A DNA stretch of 64,000 nt from Clostridioides sp. ES-S-0010-02 (GTDB taxonomy: Bacteria > Bacillota > Clostridia > Peptostreptococcales > Peptostreptococcaceae), in the NCBI GenBank assembly GCA_020641055.1, contig CP067345.1, positions 3,775,317 to 3,839,316 on the forward strand. Direction: 5' to 3'. Both the position numbers and the translations under genes were made by a program. Positions within the stretch are counted from its first letter, which is position 1. Every line of letters begins with the position of its first letter. Positions 18,821 through 26,139 of this stretch are shown in pieces. The notes below the pieces were generated by a model. The model was not told where the DNA came from. It was given only the letters and a program-made list of their open reading frames with translations, and made no database searches.

Positions 18821-18898
18821 AAAAAATGGCTGTTATAAACTACTATCTGTTATAAGTTTTTTAACCTATAATCATAATAGTCTTAGCAGCCATTTTTT
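18821..18898. terminator. Bidirectional terminator between sleC and a convergent membrane gene
   Basis: AAAAAATGGCTG (18821-18832) and CAGCCATTTTTT (18887-18898) are exact inverted repeats. The loop holds a second small hairpin (TTATAAAC/GTTATAAG region). The terminal A/T runs give U-tracts in both directions, suiting the convergent genes on each side. Confidence 0.7.
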
Positions 18899-19011
18899 GT
18901 AGTTATAACTTATTATTTTAGAACCTTAAAACTCTTAAATGGGGGATTTTAAGCTTCTTAAAAACAGCAATCAATAATTCTAACTTAATAACTCTAACTT
19001 TATTAATAATA

Positions 19012-19668
19012 TTAATTTGTAGCTTTAGATTTATTGGCTAATGCTAAAATTAATCCTAGAGCTATAGATGCAAAAGCAGAGGCAATTACTCTATATTCAG
19101 CAGGGAACAAGAATACAATTGTATGACATGGTATCCAGAAAAATGGTATAGTTTTCAAAACACTAAAACCAAGATATGCATTCCAGTCTACAACATTTAC
19201 TACATCTTTAAGAACTACCTTAACACCCTTTCCAACTTCGTATTTTTTATCTATAAAACAATCCATAACCTTATGGAATAAAAATACAGTTGGTGACATT
19301 AATATATTCATAGTTGCACTCTTAAATAGAGCATTTGCAAAAGCTATTCCTTCAAATGGAAGCATACCATCTACTTGTGCCTGCCCTACACCTGCTGAGT
19401 AAATTGACATAGCATATGTTGTAACTACACCTATAATTCCCCAAACTACGGCTCTGTAAAAGATTCCTACTGGTATTTTCCAGTCTTTATGCAAAATTCT
19501 AGCACCAAGTAAGTCTCCCATTGTTGCTAACACAGCAAACTTGAAAAAACCTCCAATATATGGATGTGCACCTGTTGCTTCCATAAATACCGCTCTACTA
19601 CTTGGTATCACTAAAATAGCAATAAGACAAATAAGAACTCCACTCCATATAAAATCGCCTTTTTTCAT
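19012..19668 (-). CDS. Polytopic membrane protein, possibly Mpv17/PMP22-like
   Basis: 218 residues with about 5 hydrophobic segments. The tail, with FFWIPCHTIVFLFPAEYRVIASAFASIALGLIL, resembles the C-terminal signature of the Mpv17/PMP22 family (W/P, then N/H-x3-F-x2-P-x3-R). I do not recognise it with certainty and give no function. Translation start is unusual: the only Shine-Dalgarno (AAGGAG, complement of 19701-19706) lies 32 nt upstream of the ATG, separated from it by a 7-bp hairpin. Stop follows in an AT-rich spacer before the sleC terminator. Confidence 0.7.
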   Translation of the reverse strand: MKKGDFIWSGVLICLIAILVIPSSRAVFMEATGAHPYIGGFFKFAVLATMGDLLGARILHKDWKIPVGIFYRAVVWGIIGVVTTYAMSIYSAGVGQAQVDGMLPFEGIAFANALFKSATMNILMSPTVFLFHKVMDCFIDKKYEVGKGVKVVLKDVVNVVDWNAYLGFSVLKTIPFFWIPCHTIVFLFPAEYRVIASAFASIALGLILALANKSKATN

Positions 19669-19677
19669 ATTATAAAT

Positions 19678-19706
19678 ACTATTTAATAATCTAAATAGTT
19701 CTCCTT
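19678..19706 (-). promoter_or_regulatory. Ribosome site separated from its start codon by a hairpin
   Basis: On the minus strand AAGGAG (19706-19701) is followed by ACTATTT (19699-19693), a loop of 8, and AAATAGT (19684-19678), then ATTTATAAT and ATG at 19668. If the 22-nt hairpin is folded out, the remaining spacing is about 10 nt. No ATG, GTG or TTG lies at normal spacing from AAGGAG in any frame. Confidence 0.5.
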
Positions 19707-19875
19707 CCTTTCAAGTATTTATTTTATTGTTATCTCTATATAAATATATTTATTAAATATTACTTACTTAGGTATTCATTTTCCATGTTTAAATTGATAA
19801 AATTTCATTTTTAAATAACTATCTCAGTAAATAGCTATTGCATTAAATAACTATTACATATAGTTTTTTTTTGCA

Positions 19876-20007
19876 ATTATTTTTTAACCCTTTATATATT
19901 ATATTTTTAATTAATCTTTCCTAACCCTTTTTGTATTATATCTATAATTAATCTTTCCTAACCCTTTGTATATTATATATAATTATTTTTTCTGATTCTT
20001 TATATAG
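19876..20007. repeat. Four imperfect tandem copies of a ~35-37-bp AT-rich unit
   Basis: Units begin near 19876, 19909, 19946 and 19981. They share AATTAATCTTTCCTAACCCT (variants in the outer units) followed by a TATTATAT-rich part. Units 2 and 3 are the most alike. It fills much of the 363-bp spacer (19669-20031) downstream of iorB; no gene or terminator is evident there. Confidence 0.7.
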
Positions 20008-20031
20008 TTTTTTATCTGTAATTTTTATTTT

Positions 20032-20607
20032 CTAAATATTCATTCCTTCTCTTAAAGCTTTTATATTAATTTCTATAAACTTAGGTTTAACCTGTTGTGA
20101 TACTATCTTTTCCCAATCTATATCATTTTCTAACTGTAAAGCCTTAATCAATGCTCCCAAAAGTACTACATTCATAACCTTCTCATTTCCAAAACCTCTG
20201 GCAATATCAACTGCCTTTATCACTGTTACATCCACTTTTTCTTTAATATCGTCTATTATATTTTCAGGATAATCCACTCTACCTGTTAAAATTGGTGCAG
20301 AAGGCATTTCATAATCATTTACTACTAATTTACCCTCAGGCTTAAGAAAATCAAGATATCTTAAAGCCTCCATAGTCTCAAATGAAACTAATACGTCAAC
20401 ATCTCCTTTTCCAAGTATAGGAGAGTGTACTTTTTCTCCATATCTAACTTGTGTTGTTACACTTCCACCCCTTTGAGCCATACCATGAACCTCTGACATC
20501 TTAACATCATATCCAGCATCTATAAGACCAGCAGAAAGTATTTTACTTGCTAAAACAGTACCCTGACCTCCTACTCCTGATAACAATACATTTTTAACCT
20601 TTTTCAT
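20032..20607 (-). CDS. iorB: Indolepyruvate:ferredoxin oxidoreductase, beta subunit
   Basis: 191 residues, the usual IorB length. It begins VLLSGVGGQGTVLASKILS and contains SEVHGMAQRGGSVTTQVRYG, the gamma-domain pattern of 2-oxoacid:ferredoxin oxidoreductases. With IorA it oxidatively decarboxylates aryl pyruvates (indolepyruvate, phenylpyruvate) to aryl-acetyl-CoA, reducing ferredoxin, in amino-acid fermentation. Its ATG overlaps the iorA stop codon by one base (TAATG), so the subunits are translationally coupled. Confidence 0.95.
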   Translation of the reverse strand: MKKVKNVLLSGVGGQGTVLASKILSAGLIDAGYDVKMSEVHGMAQRGGSVTTQVRYGEKVHSPILGKGDVDVLVSFETMEALRYLDFLKPEGKLVVNDYEMPSAPILTGRVDYPENIIDDIKEKVDVTVIKAVDIARGFGNEKVMNVVLLGALIKALQLENDIDWEKIVSQQVKPKFIEINIKALREGMNI

Positions 20608-22388
20608 TACTTTTCACCAACCTTTTTTATAGCATTTACTGGACATACTTGTGCACATACTGTACATCCTACACATTGAGCCTGATTTATACTTGATTTC
20701 TTTTTAGATTTATCAAATCTCAAAGCAGGGCATCCTGTTGTAAGGCATTTCTTACATCCAATACATTTCTCATCATCTACGCTACAAATTGATGGTGTAA
20801 GGTCGAATCTTTTTTTATCATCTTCTGTAAATTTTTTTAATGCACATGGCCATCTAGTGATTATTACTGAAGGTTCATCAATTGATAAAGCCCAATTTAA
20901 TGCTTCTTTAACTTCATTCAACATATTAGGATTAACTACCTTTACATTTTTACAACCCAAAGCTTTTACTATAGTCTCAATGTCCATCATTTCAGTAACA
21001 TCACCTTGCAATGAAAATCCAGTTCCAGGATTTTCTTGATGACCAGTCATTCCAGTAATTCTATTATCAAGAATACATGTTACAGTATTACTTTTGTTGT
21101 AGATTATATCTATGAGACCATTTATTCCTGTATGAAAGAATGTTGAATCTCCTATTGTAGATATAGTCCTCATGTTAATATTATTTTTAGTAAATATCTT
21201 TTGTGCTCCATGAGCTACACCTGGCCCTCCTCCCATACATATACAAGTATCTTTAGCATTTAAAGGCTCTGCTCCTCCTAGACCATAACATCCTATATCT
21301 CCACTTATAAGTACATTTTTAACCTTTCCTAGCTCATAGAAAAATCCTCTGTGTGGACATCCTGCACATAAAGTTGGAGGTCTGCCAACTATTTTTTCTT
21401 GGCTATACTCTATTAGTTTTCTTTTTTCTCCCAAAATTGATTGAGCTATAATATCTGGATTTAACTCACCTATATTAGGTATCTTTTCTTTTCCAATACA
21501 TGGTATGTTATTTTCTTTAAGATGTTCTTCTATATAAGGTTCTAATTCTTCGATTACATAAACAGTTTCTACTTGTTCTGCAAAACCTCTTATCTTCTTT
21601 GTTGGAAGAGGATATGTAAATCCTAATTTTAAATATGATACAGTATCTCCAAACACATCTTTAGCATACTCATAAGAAGCTCCTGACGTTATCACGCCTA
21701 TTTTCTTATCATTCCATTCTATAAAGTTTAAGTCAGTTTCATTAGAAAACTCTTCAAGCTTTTTTAATCTATCTTCAAGTTTAATTCTTAATCCTCTTGA
21801 AGTTGCTGGAATAGCATCAAACTTAGAAAGATTTCTTTCATATTTTTTTACAATTGTTTCTTCTTTTTCTCCTAACTCAACAAGTCCTTTACTATGACAT
21901 ATTCTAGTCACCATTCTAAATAAAACTGTTGTATCGTATTTTTCACTTATCTCAACCGCAGCCTTTAGCATATCCTTACATTCTTGGCTGTTGCTTGGTT
22001 CTATCATAGCTATCTTTGCAAATTTAGCATAATGTCTATTATCTTGTTCATTTTGTGATGAGTGCATGCCAGGGTCATCTCCAGATACAATAATCATCGC
22101 ACCATTTACTCCCATATATGCATATGTAAATATTGGGTCTGCAGCAACATTTACTCCAACATGCTTCATAGCTGCAAGGGCTCTACCTCCTGCAATAGAG
22201 GCTCCTATTGCTGACTCTACTGCTACTTTCTCATTTGGTGCCCACTCTGCAATTATGTCATCTTTATATAGTGCTATATTTTCCAATATTTCAGTACTTG
22301 GTGTTCCTGGATAAGCAGCTGCATAAGATATGCCTGCTTCGTAAGCACCACGTGCTACTGCCTCATTTCCTGTAAGCAATTGTTTCAT
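20607..22388 (-). CDS. iorA: Indolepyruvate:ferredoxin oxidoreductase, alpha subunit
   Basis: 593 residues. The N-terminal pyrimidine-binding domain starts LLTGNEAVARGAYEAGISYAAAYPGTPS. The thiamine diphosphate domain contains CAGCPHRGFFYEL, SGDIGCYGLGG and GDSTFFHTGINGL. The C-terminus has two ferredoxin-type [4Fe-4S] clusters, CIGCKKCLTTGCPAL and CVGCTVCAQVCPVNAI; the first has one extra residue in its third spacing, as often seen in IorA. The ATG has a GGAGGGGGAAAGC site. iorAB is a two-gene operon. The 426-bp upstream spacer (22389-22814) shows no riboswitch or operator that I recognise. Confidence 0.96.
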   Translation of the reverse strand: MKQLLTGNEAVARGAYEAGISYAAAYPGTPSTEILENIALYKDDIIAEWAPNEKVAVESAIGASIAGGRALAAMKHVGVNVAADPIFTYAYMGVNGAMIIVSGDDPGMHSSQNEQDNRHYAKFAKIAMIEPSNSQECKDMLKAAVEISEKYDTTVLFRMVTRICHSKGLVELGEKEETIVKKYERNLSKFDAIPATSRGLRIKLEDRLKKLEEFSNETDLNFIEWNDKKIGVITSGASYEYAKDVFGDTVSYLKLGFTYPLPTKKIRGFAEQVETVYVIEELEPYIEEHLKENNIPCIGKEKIPNIGELNPDIIAQSILGEKRKLIEYSQEKIVGRPPTLCAGCPHRGFFYELGKVKNVLISGDIGCYGLGGAEPLNAKDTCICMGGGPGVAHGAQKIFTKNNINMRTISTIGDSTFFHTGINGLIDIIYNKSNTVTCILDNRITGMTGHQENPGTGFSLQGDVTEMMDIETIVKALGCKNVKVVNPNMLNEVKEALNWALSIDEPSVIITRWPCALKKFTEDDKKRFDLTPSICSVDDEKCIGCKKCLTTGCPALRFDKSKKKSSINQAQCVGCTVCAQVCPVNAIKKVGEK

Positions 22389-22703
22389 GCTTTCCCCCTC
22401 CTTAGAAATAATACCTCTTTGATAACTTAGTGTATTTGTTAGCGATACATTTTAGAAGCTATCAACTATATATTTATTATCAATACAATTTAAATATTGA
22501 TAGCAAATAATAATATGAATCCATAAATTTATAATATTGTTCTTATTTTATTTACTAAGCAATTGCCATGCCAATAGCCTTAATTTTTTTAAAACTCACT
22601 TTTAAAATACCAAATTGCCATTTTTCTTTAAATTTTAATGACTCTAATAATTAAGAATTAATTTTCGTTAGAATTTTCATAATATTTTCAATATTATTTT
22701 AAA

Positions 22704-22759
22704 TAAAAAAAAAGTAATGTTAACATTTCTTAACATACATTAAAAAATGTTAACATTAC
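22704..22759 (-). terminator. Terminator of secreted-protein gene, copy 1
   Basis: GTAATGTTAACATTT (22714-22728) pairs with AAATGTTAACATTAC (22745-22759), a perfect 15-bp stem. The A-run at 22704-22713 gives a minus-strand U-tract. The same terminator is repeated behind copy 2 at 23361-23414. Confidence 0.85.
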
Positions 22760-22814
22760 AAGCTGAATTAGTACTCTTACTTTGTCTAGATTTACTTTTG
22801 TATCATTTAATTAT

Positions 22815-23210
22815 TTAACGACCATAGAAACCTATCAATCCATTTCCATTGTCTATTCTAATAGGTTTCATAATCTTTAAACCTTCATTTTTTATCTTTT
22901 CTAAATCTTTTTCCATACTCTTAATTGTATTTTCAAGGTCTTGTGAACTTAAGTCTTTAACTTGTGTAGTGTCTTTAGCATACTCTTTTAATTCTTCAAT
23001 ACGCTTAGCATATTCTTCATAAGTGTAATACTCAACTCCATATTTTTCTAAGTCAGCAGGCTCAGTTATTCCTGATTTTATTAGAGAATCAAATTTATCT
23101 AACGTAATATTAGATACATCACTACTTCCATCTGCAAATACTGCTCCTGTTCCTCCTAATACTATAGCAGATGCCATCATTGTACTTATAAGGGATTTTT
23201 TTATTTTCAT
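22815..23210 (-). CDS. Small secreted protein, copy 1 of a tandem pair
   Basis: 131 residues. Residues 1-26 are a signal peptide (MKIKKSLISTMMASAIVLGG, then a V-F-A cleavage site). The ~105-residue mature part is charged and mostly helical, with SSDVSNITLDKFDSLI, GVEYYTYEEYAKRIEEL and a heptad-like LEKIKNEGLKIMKPI tail. No cell-wall anchor, lipobox or cysteine is present. I do not recognise the family. It is closely similar to the copy at 23622-24029, except for the last ~8 residues, where a one-base indel shifts the frame. The promoter carries two dyads shared with the BlaI-like gene, so repression by that regulator is inferred. The GC content matches the neighbours. Confidence 0.88.
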   Translation of the reverse strand: MKIKKSLISTMMASAIVLGGTGAVFADGSSDVSNITLDKFDSLIKSGITEPADLEKYGVEYYTYEEYAKRIEELKEYAKDTTQVKDLSSQDLENTIKSMEKDLEKIKNEGLKIMKPIRIDNGNGLIGFYGR

Positions 23211-23260
23211 AACTCATATTCCTTTCTTAGAGATTTATTTGGGTAGTGTAGTTCACAATG

Positions 23261-23320
23261 ACTATTGCAATAGTTATTAACTACACCTTTAGACTATCAT
23301 AATAGTCATATTTATGTCAA
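23261..23320 (-). promoter_or_regulatory. Promoter with two dyad operators, secreted-protein copy 1
   Basis: TTGACA (complement 23315-23320), an 18-bp spacer and TAGTCT (complement 23291-23296). Dyad A, GACTATCATAATAGTC (23292-23307), lies between and over these elements. Dyad B, the perfect palindrome ACTATTGCAATAGT (23261-23274), lies just downstream of the start point. The centres are 32 bp apart. An outer GTGTAGTT/AACTACAC pair (23246-23253, 23279-23286) brackets dyad B. The same plan recurs at copy 2 and at the blaI-like gene. Confidence 0.75.
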
Positions 23321-23360
23321 GTATTTCTACAACGTTTTTTAGTAAAAATCCATATTTTGA

Positions 23361-23414
23361 ATAAAAAAAGTAATGTTAACATTTCTTAATACATATAAAA
23401 AATGTTAACATTAC
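23361..23414 (-). terminator. Terminator of secreted-protein gene, copy 2
   Basis: GTAATGTTAACATTT (23370-23384) and AAATGTTAACATTAC (23400-23414), the same 15-bp stem as behind copy 1, with an A-run at 23363-23369. It lies ~210 bp after the copy 2 stop codon; the intervening 23415-23621 stretch is AT-rich with no gene seen. Confidence 0.8.
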
Positions 23415-23621
23415 AAACTGGGTTTAATACTTTTACTTTGACTAGATTTATTTTTATACTATTTAATTTGTTTATTTTTTACTTCTCTATCTTCATATAG
23501 ACTTTAAGCCTTTTGTTATCGTTTATTTGTTACTTGTTTTGTTCTTGTTTACTATGTTTAATTACGCTTATTTAGTTTTTTAAATACTTTTTCCACCTAT
23601 ATCTAAAAAATTTAATATTAA

Positions 23622-24029
23622 TTATTCAGCTCTAGATAAAGAAACTGCCAATTGAGTTCCATCTTCATTATCTATTACGATAGGTTTCATTATCTTTAAG
23701 CCTTCAGTTTTTATCTTTTCTAAATCTTTTTCCATAATCTTAATTGTATCTTCAAGGTCTTTTGAACTTACATCTTTAACTGCTGAAGAGTCTTTAGCAT
23801 ATGCTTTTAACTCTTCAATCTGCTTAGCGTACTCTTCATAAGTATAATACTCAACTCCATGTTTTTCTAAGTCAGCAGCATCAGTTACACCTGATTCTAC
23901 TAGAGATTTAAACTTAGATAACTCAATATTAGATACATCGTCATTTCCACTTGCAAATACTGCTCCTGTTCCTCCTAGTACCATAGCAGATACCATCATT
24001 GCACTTATAAGGGATTTTTTTATTTTCAT
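23622..24029 (-). CDS. Small secreted protein, copy 2 of a tandem pair
   Basis: 135 residues, with signal peptide MKIKKSLISAMMVSAMVLGG and a V-F-A cleavage site near residue 26. The mature region parallels copy 1: SNIELSKFKSLVESGVTD, GVEYYTYEEYAKQIEEL, a Lys-rich helix and LKIMKPIVIDNEDG, then a distinct C-terminus AVSLSRAE. About 819 bp separate the two start codons, and the promoter, gene and terminator are duplicated as a unit. It lies directly downstream of the M56/BlaI-like pair in the same direction but has its own promoter. Function is unknown; induction by whatever signal the M56 protein senses is inferred. Confidence 0.88.
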   Translation of the reverse strand: MKIKKSLISAMMVSAMVLGGTGAVFASGNDDVSNIELSKFKSLVESGVTDAADLEKHGVEYYTYEEYAKQIEELKAYAKDSSAVKDVSSKDLEDTIKIMEKDLEKIKTEGLKIMKPIVIDNEDGTQLAVSLSRAE

Positions 24030-24079
24030 AATTTATATTCCTTTCTTAGAGATTTATTTGGGTAGTGTAGTTCATTATG

Positions 24080-24139
24080 ACTATTGCAATAGTTATTTAC
24101 TACATCTTTAGACTATCATAATAGTCATAATTGTGTCAA
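24080..24139 (-). promoter_or_regulatory. Promoter with two dyad operators, secreted-protein copy 2
   Basis: TTGACA (complement 24134-24139), an 18-bp spacer and TAGTCT (complement 24110-24115). Dyad A GACTATCATAATAGTC is at 24111-24126 and dyad B ACTATTGCAATAGT at 24080-24093, centres 32 bp apart, identical in plan to copy 1. Confidence 0.75.
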
Positions 24140-24160
24140 GTATTTCTATAAAATTTTTTA

Positions 24161-24208
24161 ATAAAAAATACTATCTCAAAATAAATTTAATTATTTTAAG
24201 ATAGTATT
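24161..24208 (-). terminator. Terminator of the M56/BlaI-like operon
   Basis: AATACTATCTCAAAAT (24167-24182) pairs with ATTTTAAGATAGTATT (24193-24208) with one G-U-type mismatch. The A-run at 24161-24168 gives a minus-strand U-tract, 35 bp after the M56 stop codon. Confidence 0.75.
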
Positions 24209-24242
24209 CCTAATTCTCAACCCATCCTTATTTGTCATATAT

Positions 24243-25565
24243 CTAGTTGCTTTCAGAATCTTTATACTGCAATTTATTATTTGTTAAAATCTTCATACTT
24301 TTTGTTACAGATATCTTCTTAGAAATATTATCAGTTGGTACAACTGAATACTTTGACATATTAGAATACACTTCTTCTACATCAACCTTTGAAGTAATTT
24401 TCTGCATTTTATATGTTTCTGATGTACTTAAATCAATGCTTTCATCACTTTTAGCTGATAATCCCACAGAAATATTTGTATTATTTATCTTAGATTCTAT
24501 TTTTAATGGCTGACCTCCTATTGAAAAGTCGTTTTTATTACTTTGCTCAATTTCCATTAGATTAAAAGATTCAACTTCATCAATTTCTTTATTTCCAGTT
24601 GCAAAAACAACACTAGTCCCACAAATTAACACAGCTGAAACTAAAAAAGTAATATAGGTTGATTTTTTAAACTTCATAACATTAACTATTCTTTCTTCTA
24701 TCTTTGTCTTTCCAAATCCGTTATAAAGTGTCATTGGAAATGTATTATGTTCCTCTGCTAAACTTATAAGCGTAGTTGCATAATCAGCTCTATATTCTTC
24801 ACCAACTATACTCATTACCTTTTCATCACAACTAAATTCTATATCTTTATTCAATAAAAAAAGCATTACCCAAACTAAAGGATTGAACCAATGGACAGCA
24901 AGAGCTACAATCATAAACAACTTCAATATATTGTCAAACCTATTGATATGAACCAATTCATGAGTTAAGACAAAGTTTAGAGTTTGGTTATTGCTATAGT
25001 CCATTTGTTTTGGCAAAATAATATTCGGTTTTAAAATACCAGTTGTAAGAGGTGTTTTAGTAAATTCAGAAATACAAACAAAGAATTTTCTAAGACCTCT
25101 ATTATCATATGCCCACTTTTTAATAAATTCATGATTTTTTATATGTATCGAAGTTTTAAAAAGATTAATCGTCCTGGTATACTTAAAGCATAAAAACATA
25201 ATAAAAGTAATAGAAATTCCAAACGTTAAAATACTTGATATTTCCAATGCTGTAAAATTCTCAAGATTGAATAAAGCCTTAGAATCTCCAAAATTATTCT
25301 TACTGATAGAATTATTATTTTTCTTAATTGAATAATCCACAGCGGATGCATTTCCCAATTGAGCATCAAAATTTGACTCAATAATGCTATAAATACTAAA
25401 AGTAGAATTTAAACTTACTGGTACTAAAAGTTTAAACAAAACAACTAGCCATAATAATACAAATACTTTTTTAGGCAATTTTTTAAACAAACATGCTCTT
25501 ATAAAAATAACAATTAAAATTAAAACCCCAGAAGTAACACTCATTTCTAACAATTTAGTGAACAT
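24243..25565 (-). CDS. M56 family (BlaR1/MecR1-like) sensor metalloprotease without penicillin-binding domain
   Basis: 440 residues. Two N-terminal membrane helices (about 8-26, 33-51) and one near 110-128 precede a cytoplasmic zinc protease domain: HELVH at 202-206, with a distal Glu in DIEFSCDEKV (241-250). A last membrane helix (~303-322) leads to a ~118-residue external tail. In BlaR1 this tail is a ~250-residue beta-lactam sensor with SxxK; here it is short and has no such motif. The helix and junction (KKSTYITFLVSAVLICGTSV, then V-F-A-T-G-N) resemble the signal peptide end of the two secreted proteins. It lies 10 bp after the BlaI-like gene, so proteolytic removal of that repressor is inferred. 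Confidence 0.87.
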   Translation of the reverse strand: MFTKLLEMSVTSGVLILIVIFIRACLFKKLPKKVFVLLWLVVLFKLLVPVSLNSTFSIYSIIESNFDAQLGNASAVDYSIKKNNNSISKNNFGDSKALFNLENFTALEISSILTFGISITFIMFLCFKYTRTINLFKTSIHIKNHEFIKKWAYDNRGLRKFFVCISEFTKTPLTTGILKPNIILPKQMDYSNNQTLNFVLTHELVHINRFDNILKLFMIVALAVHWFNPLVWVMLFLLNKDIEFSCDEKVMSIVGEEYRADYATTLISLAEEHNTFPMTLYNGFGKTKIEERIVNVMKFKKSTYITFLVSAVLICGTSVVFATGNKEIDEVESFNLMEIEQSNKNDFSIGGQPLKIESKINNTNISVGLSAKSDESIDLSTSETYKMQKITSKVDVEEVYSNMSKYSVVPTDNISKKISVTKSMKILTNNKLQYKDSESN

Positions 25566-25575
25566 TAATCTTACC

Positions 25576-25935
25576 TCACTTTAATTTCTCAACAATCTGT
25601 TTAAGTTTTGTAATCTCATCACTTGAGAGATTTTCTTTATTAATAAAAGCTGAAAGAAATTTCTCTGAAGACCCTCCAAACATTTTATTAATTAAGCTTT
25701 CTGTTTCATGCTTCTGAACTTCTTCTTTGCTTATTAAAGGTCTACAAACAAAGTTTGGTTCAATTCTTTCTATTGCACCTTTTGATACTAATTTTTTTAT
25801 AACTGTATACGTAGTGTTTCTATTCCATCCTGTTTCTTCCTTTAAAACTTTTACTAATTCCCCTGCTTTACTTTCTCCTATCTCCCATAGAACTTCCATC
25901 ACCTTAAGTTCTGAATCAAATAATTTTATTTCCAT
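25576..25935 (-). CDS. BlaI/MecI/CopY-family repressor
   Basis: 119 residues. The N-terminal winged helix is typical: LFDSELKVMEVLWEIGESKA, then WNRNTTYTVIKKLVSKGAIER. The C-terminal ~45 residues form the dimerisation region. The ATG at 25933-25935 (MEIKLFDSELK) has GAGGAG at good spacing; the open frame reaches 13 codons further, into the operator. The family binds dyads as a dimer and is cleaved after M56 signalling. Its promoter holds two dyads of the same type and spacing as those of the secreted-protein genes, so autoregulation plus control of those genes is inferred. No beta-lactamase gene is nearby. Confidence 0.9.
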   Translation of the reverse strand: MEIKLFDSELKVMEVLWEIGESKAGELVKVLKEETGWNRNTTYTVIKKLVSKGAIERIEPNFVCRPLISKEEVQKHETESLINKMFGGSSEKFLSAFINKENLSSDEITKLKQIVEKLK

Positions 25936-25957
25936 ATAAAATCGCTCCTCAAATATG

Positions 25958-26016
25958 GTTATCACAATAGTCAATATTATAATTTAAAACTATCACAGTA
26001 GTCTATGTGATGTCAA
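25958..26016 (-). promoter_or_regulatory. Promoter with two dyad operators, BlaI-like/M56 operon
   Basis: TTGACA (complement 26011-26016), an 18-bp spacer and TAGTTT (complement 25987-25992). Dyad A ACTATCACAGTAGT (25989-26002) and dyad B GTTATCACAATAGT (25958-25971) have centres 31 bp apart, matching the layout at the two secreted-protein promoters. The common core is ACTAT-n4-ATAGT. Confidence 0.7.
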
Positions 26017-26035
26017 CCATTTATTTTTTTAATAA

Positions 26036-26077
26036 CAAAAACTGTCCTTTAAAGAAATAGTTCTTGTAAAAGACAGT
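26036..26077 (-). terminator. Probable terminator of the DUF975 gene
   Basis: ACTGTCCTTT (26041-26050) pairs with AAAAGACAGT (26068-26077) with one bulge. An A-rich stretch before it gives a weak minus-strand U-tract. It lies 63 bp after the stop codon. Confidence 0.5.
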
Positions 26078-26139
26078 CTTGTCATTTTTATACTTTAATA
26101 TCTAAATAAAGCTTTATTTTATTTAACTATAAAACCATC

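Noticed and set aside
24243-25935. Beta-lactam resistance operon (blaR1-blaI)
   Set aside because: The M56 protein has no penicillin-binding domain and no beta-lactamase gene is nearby; only the signalling logic is shared.
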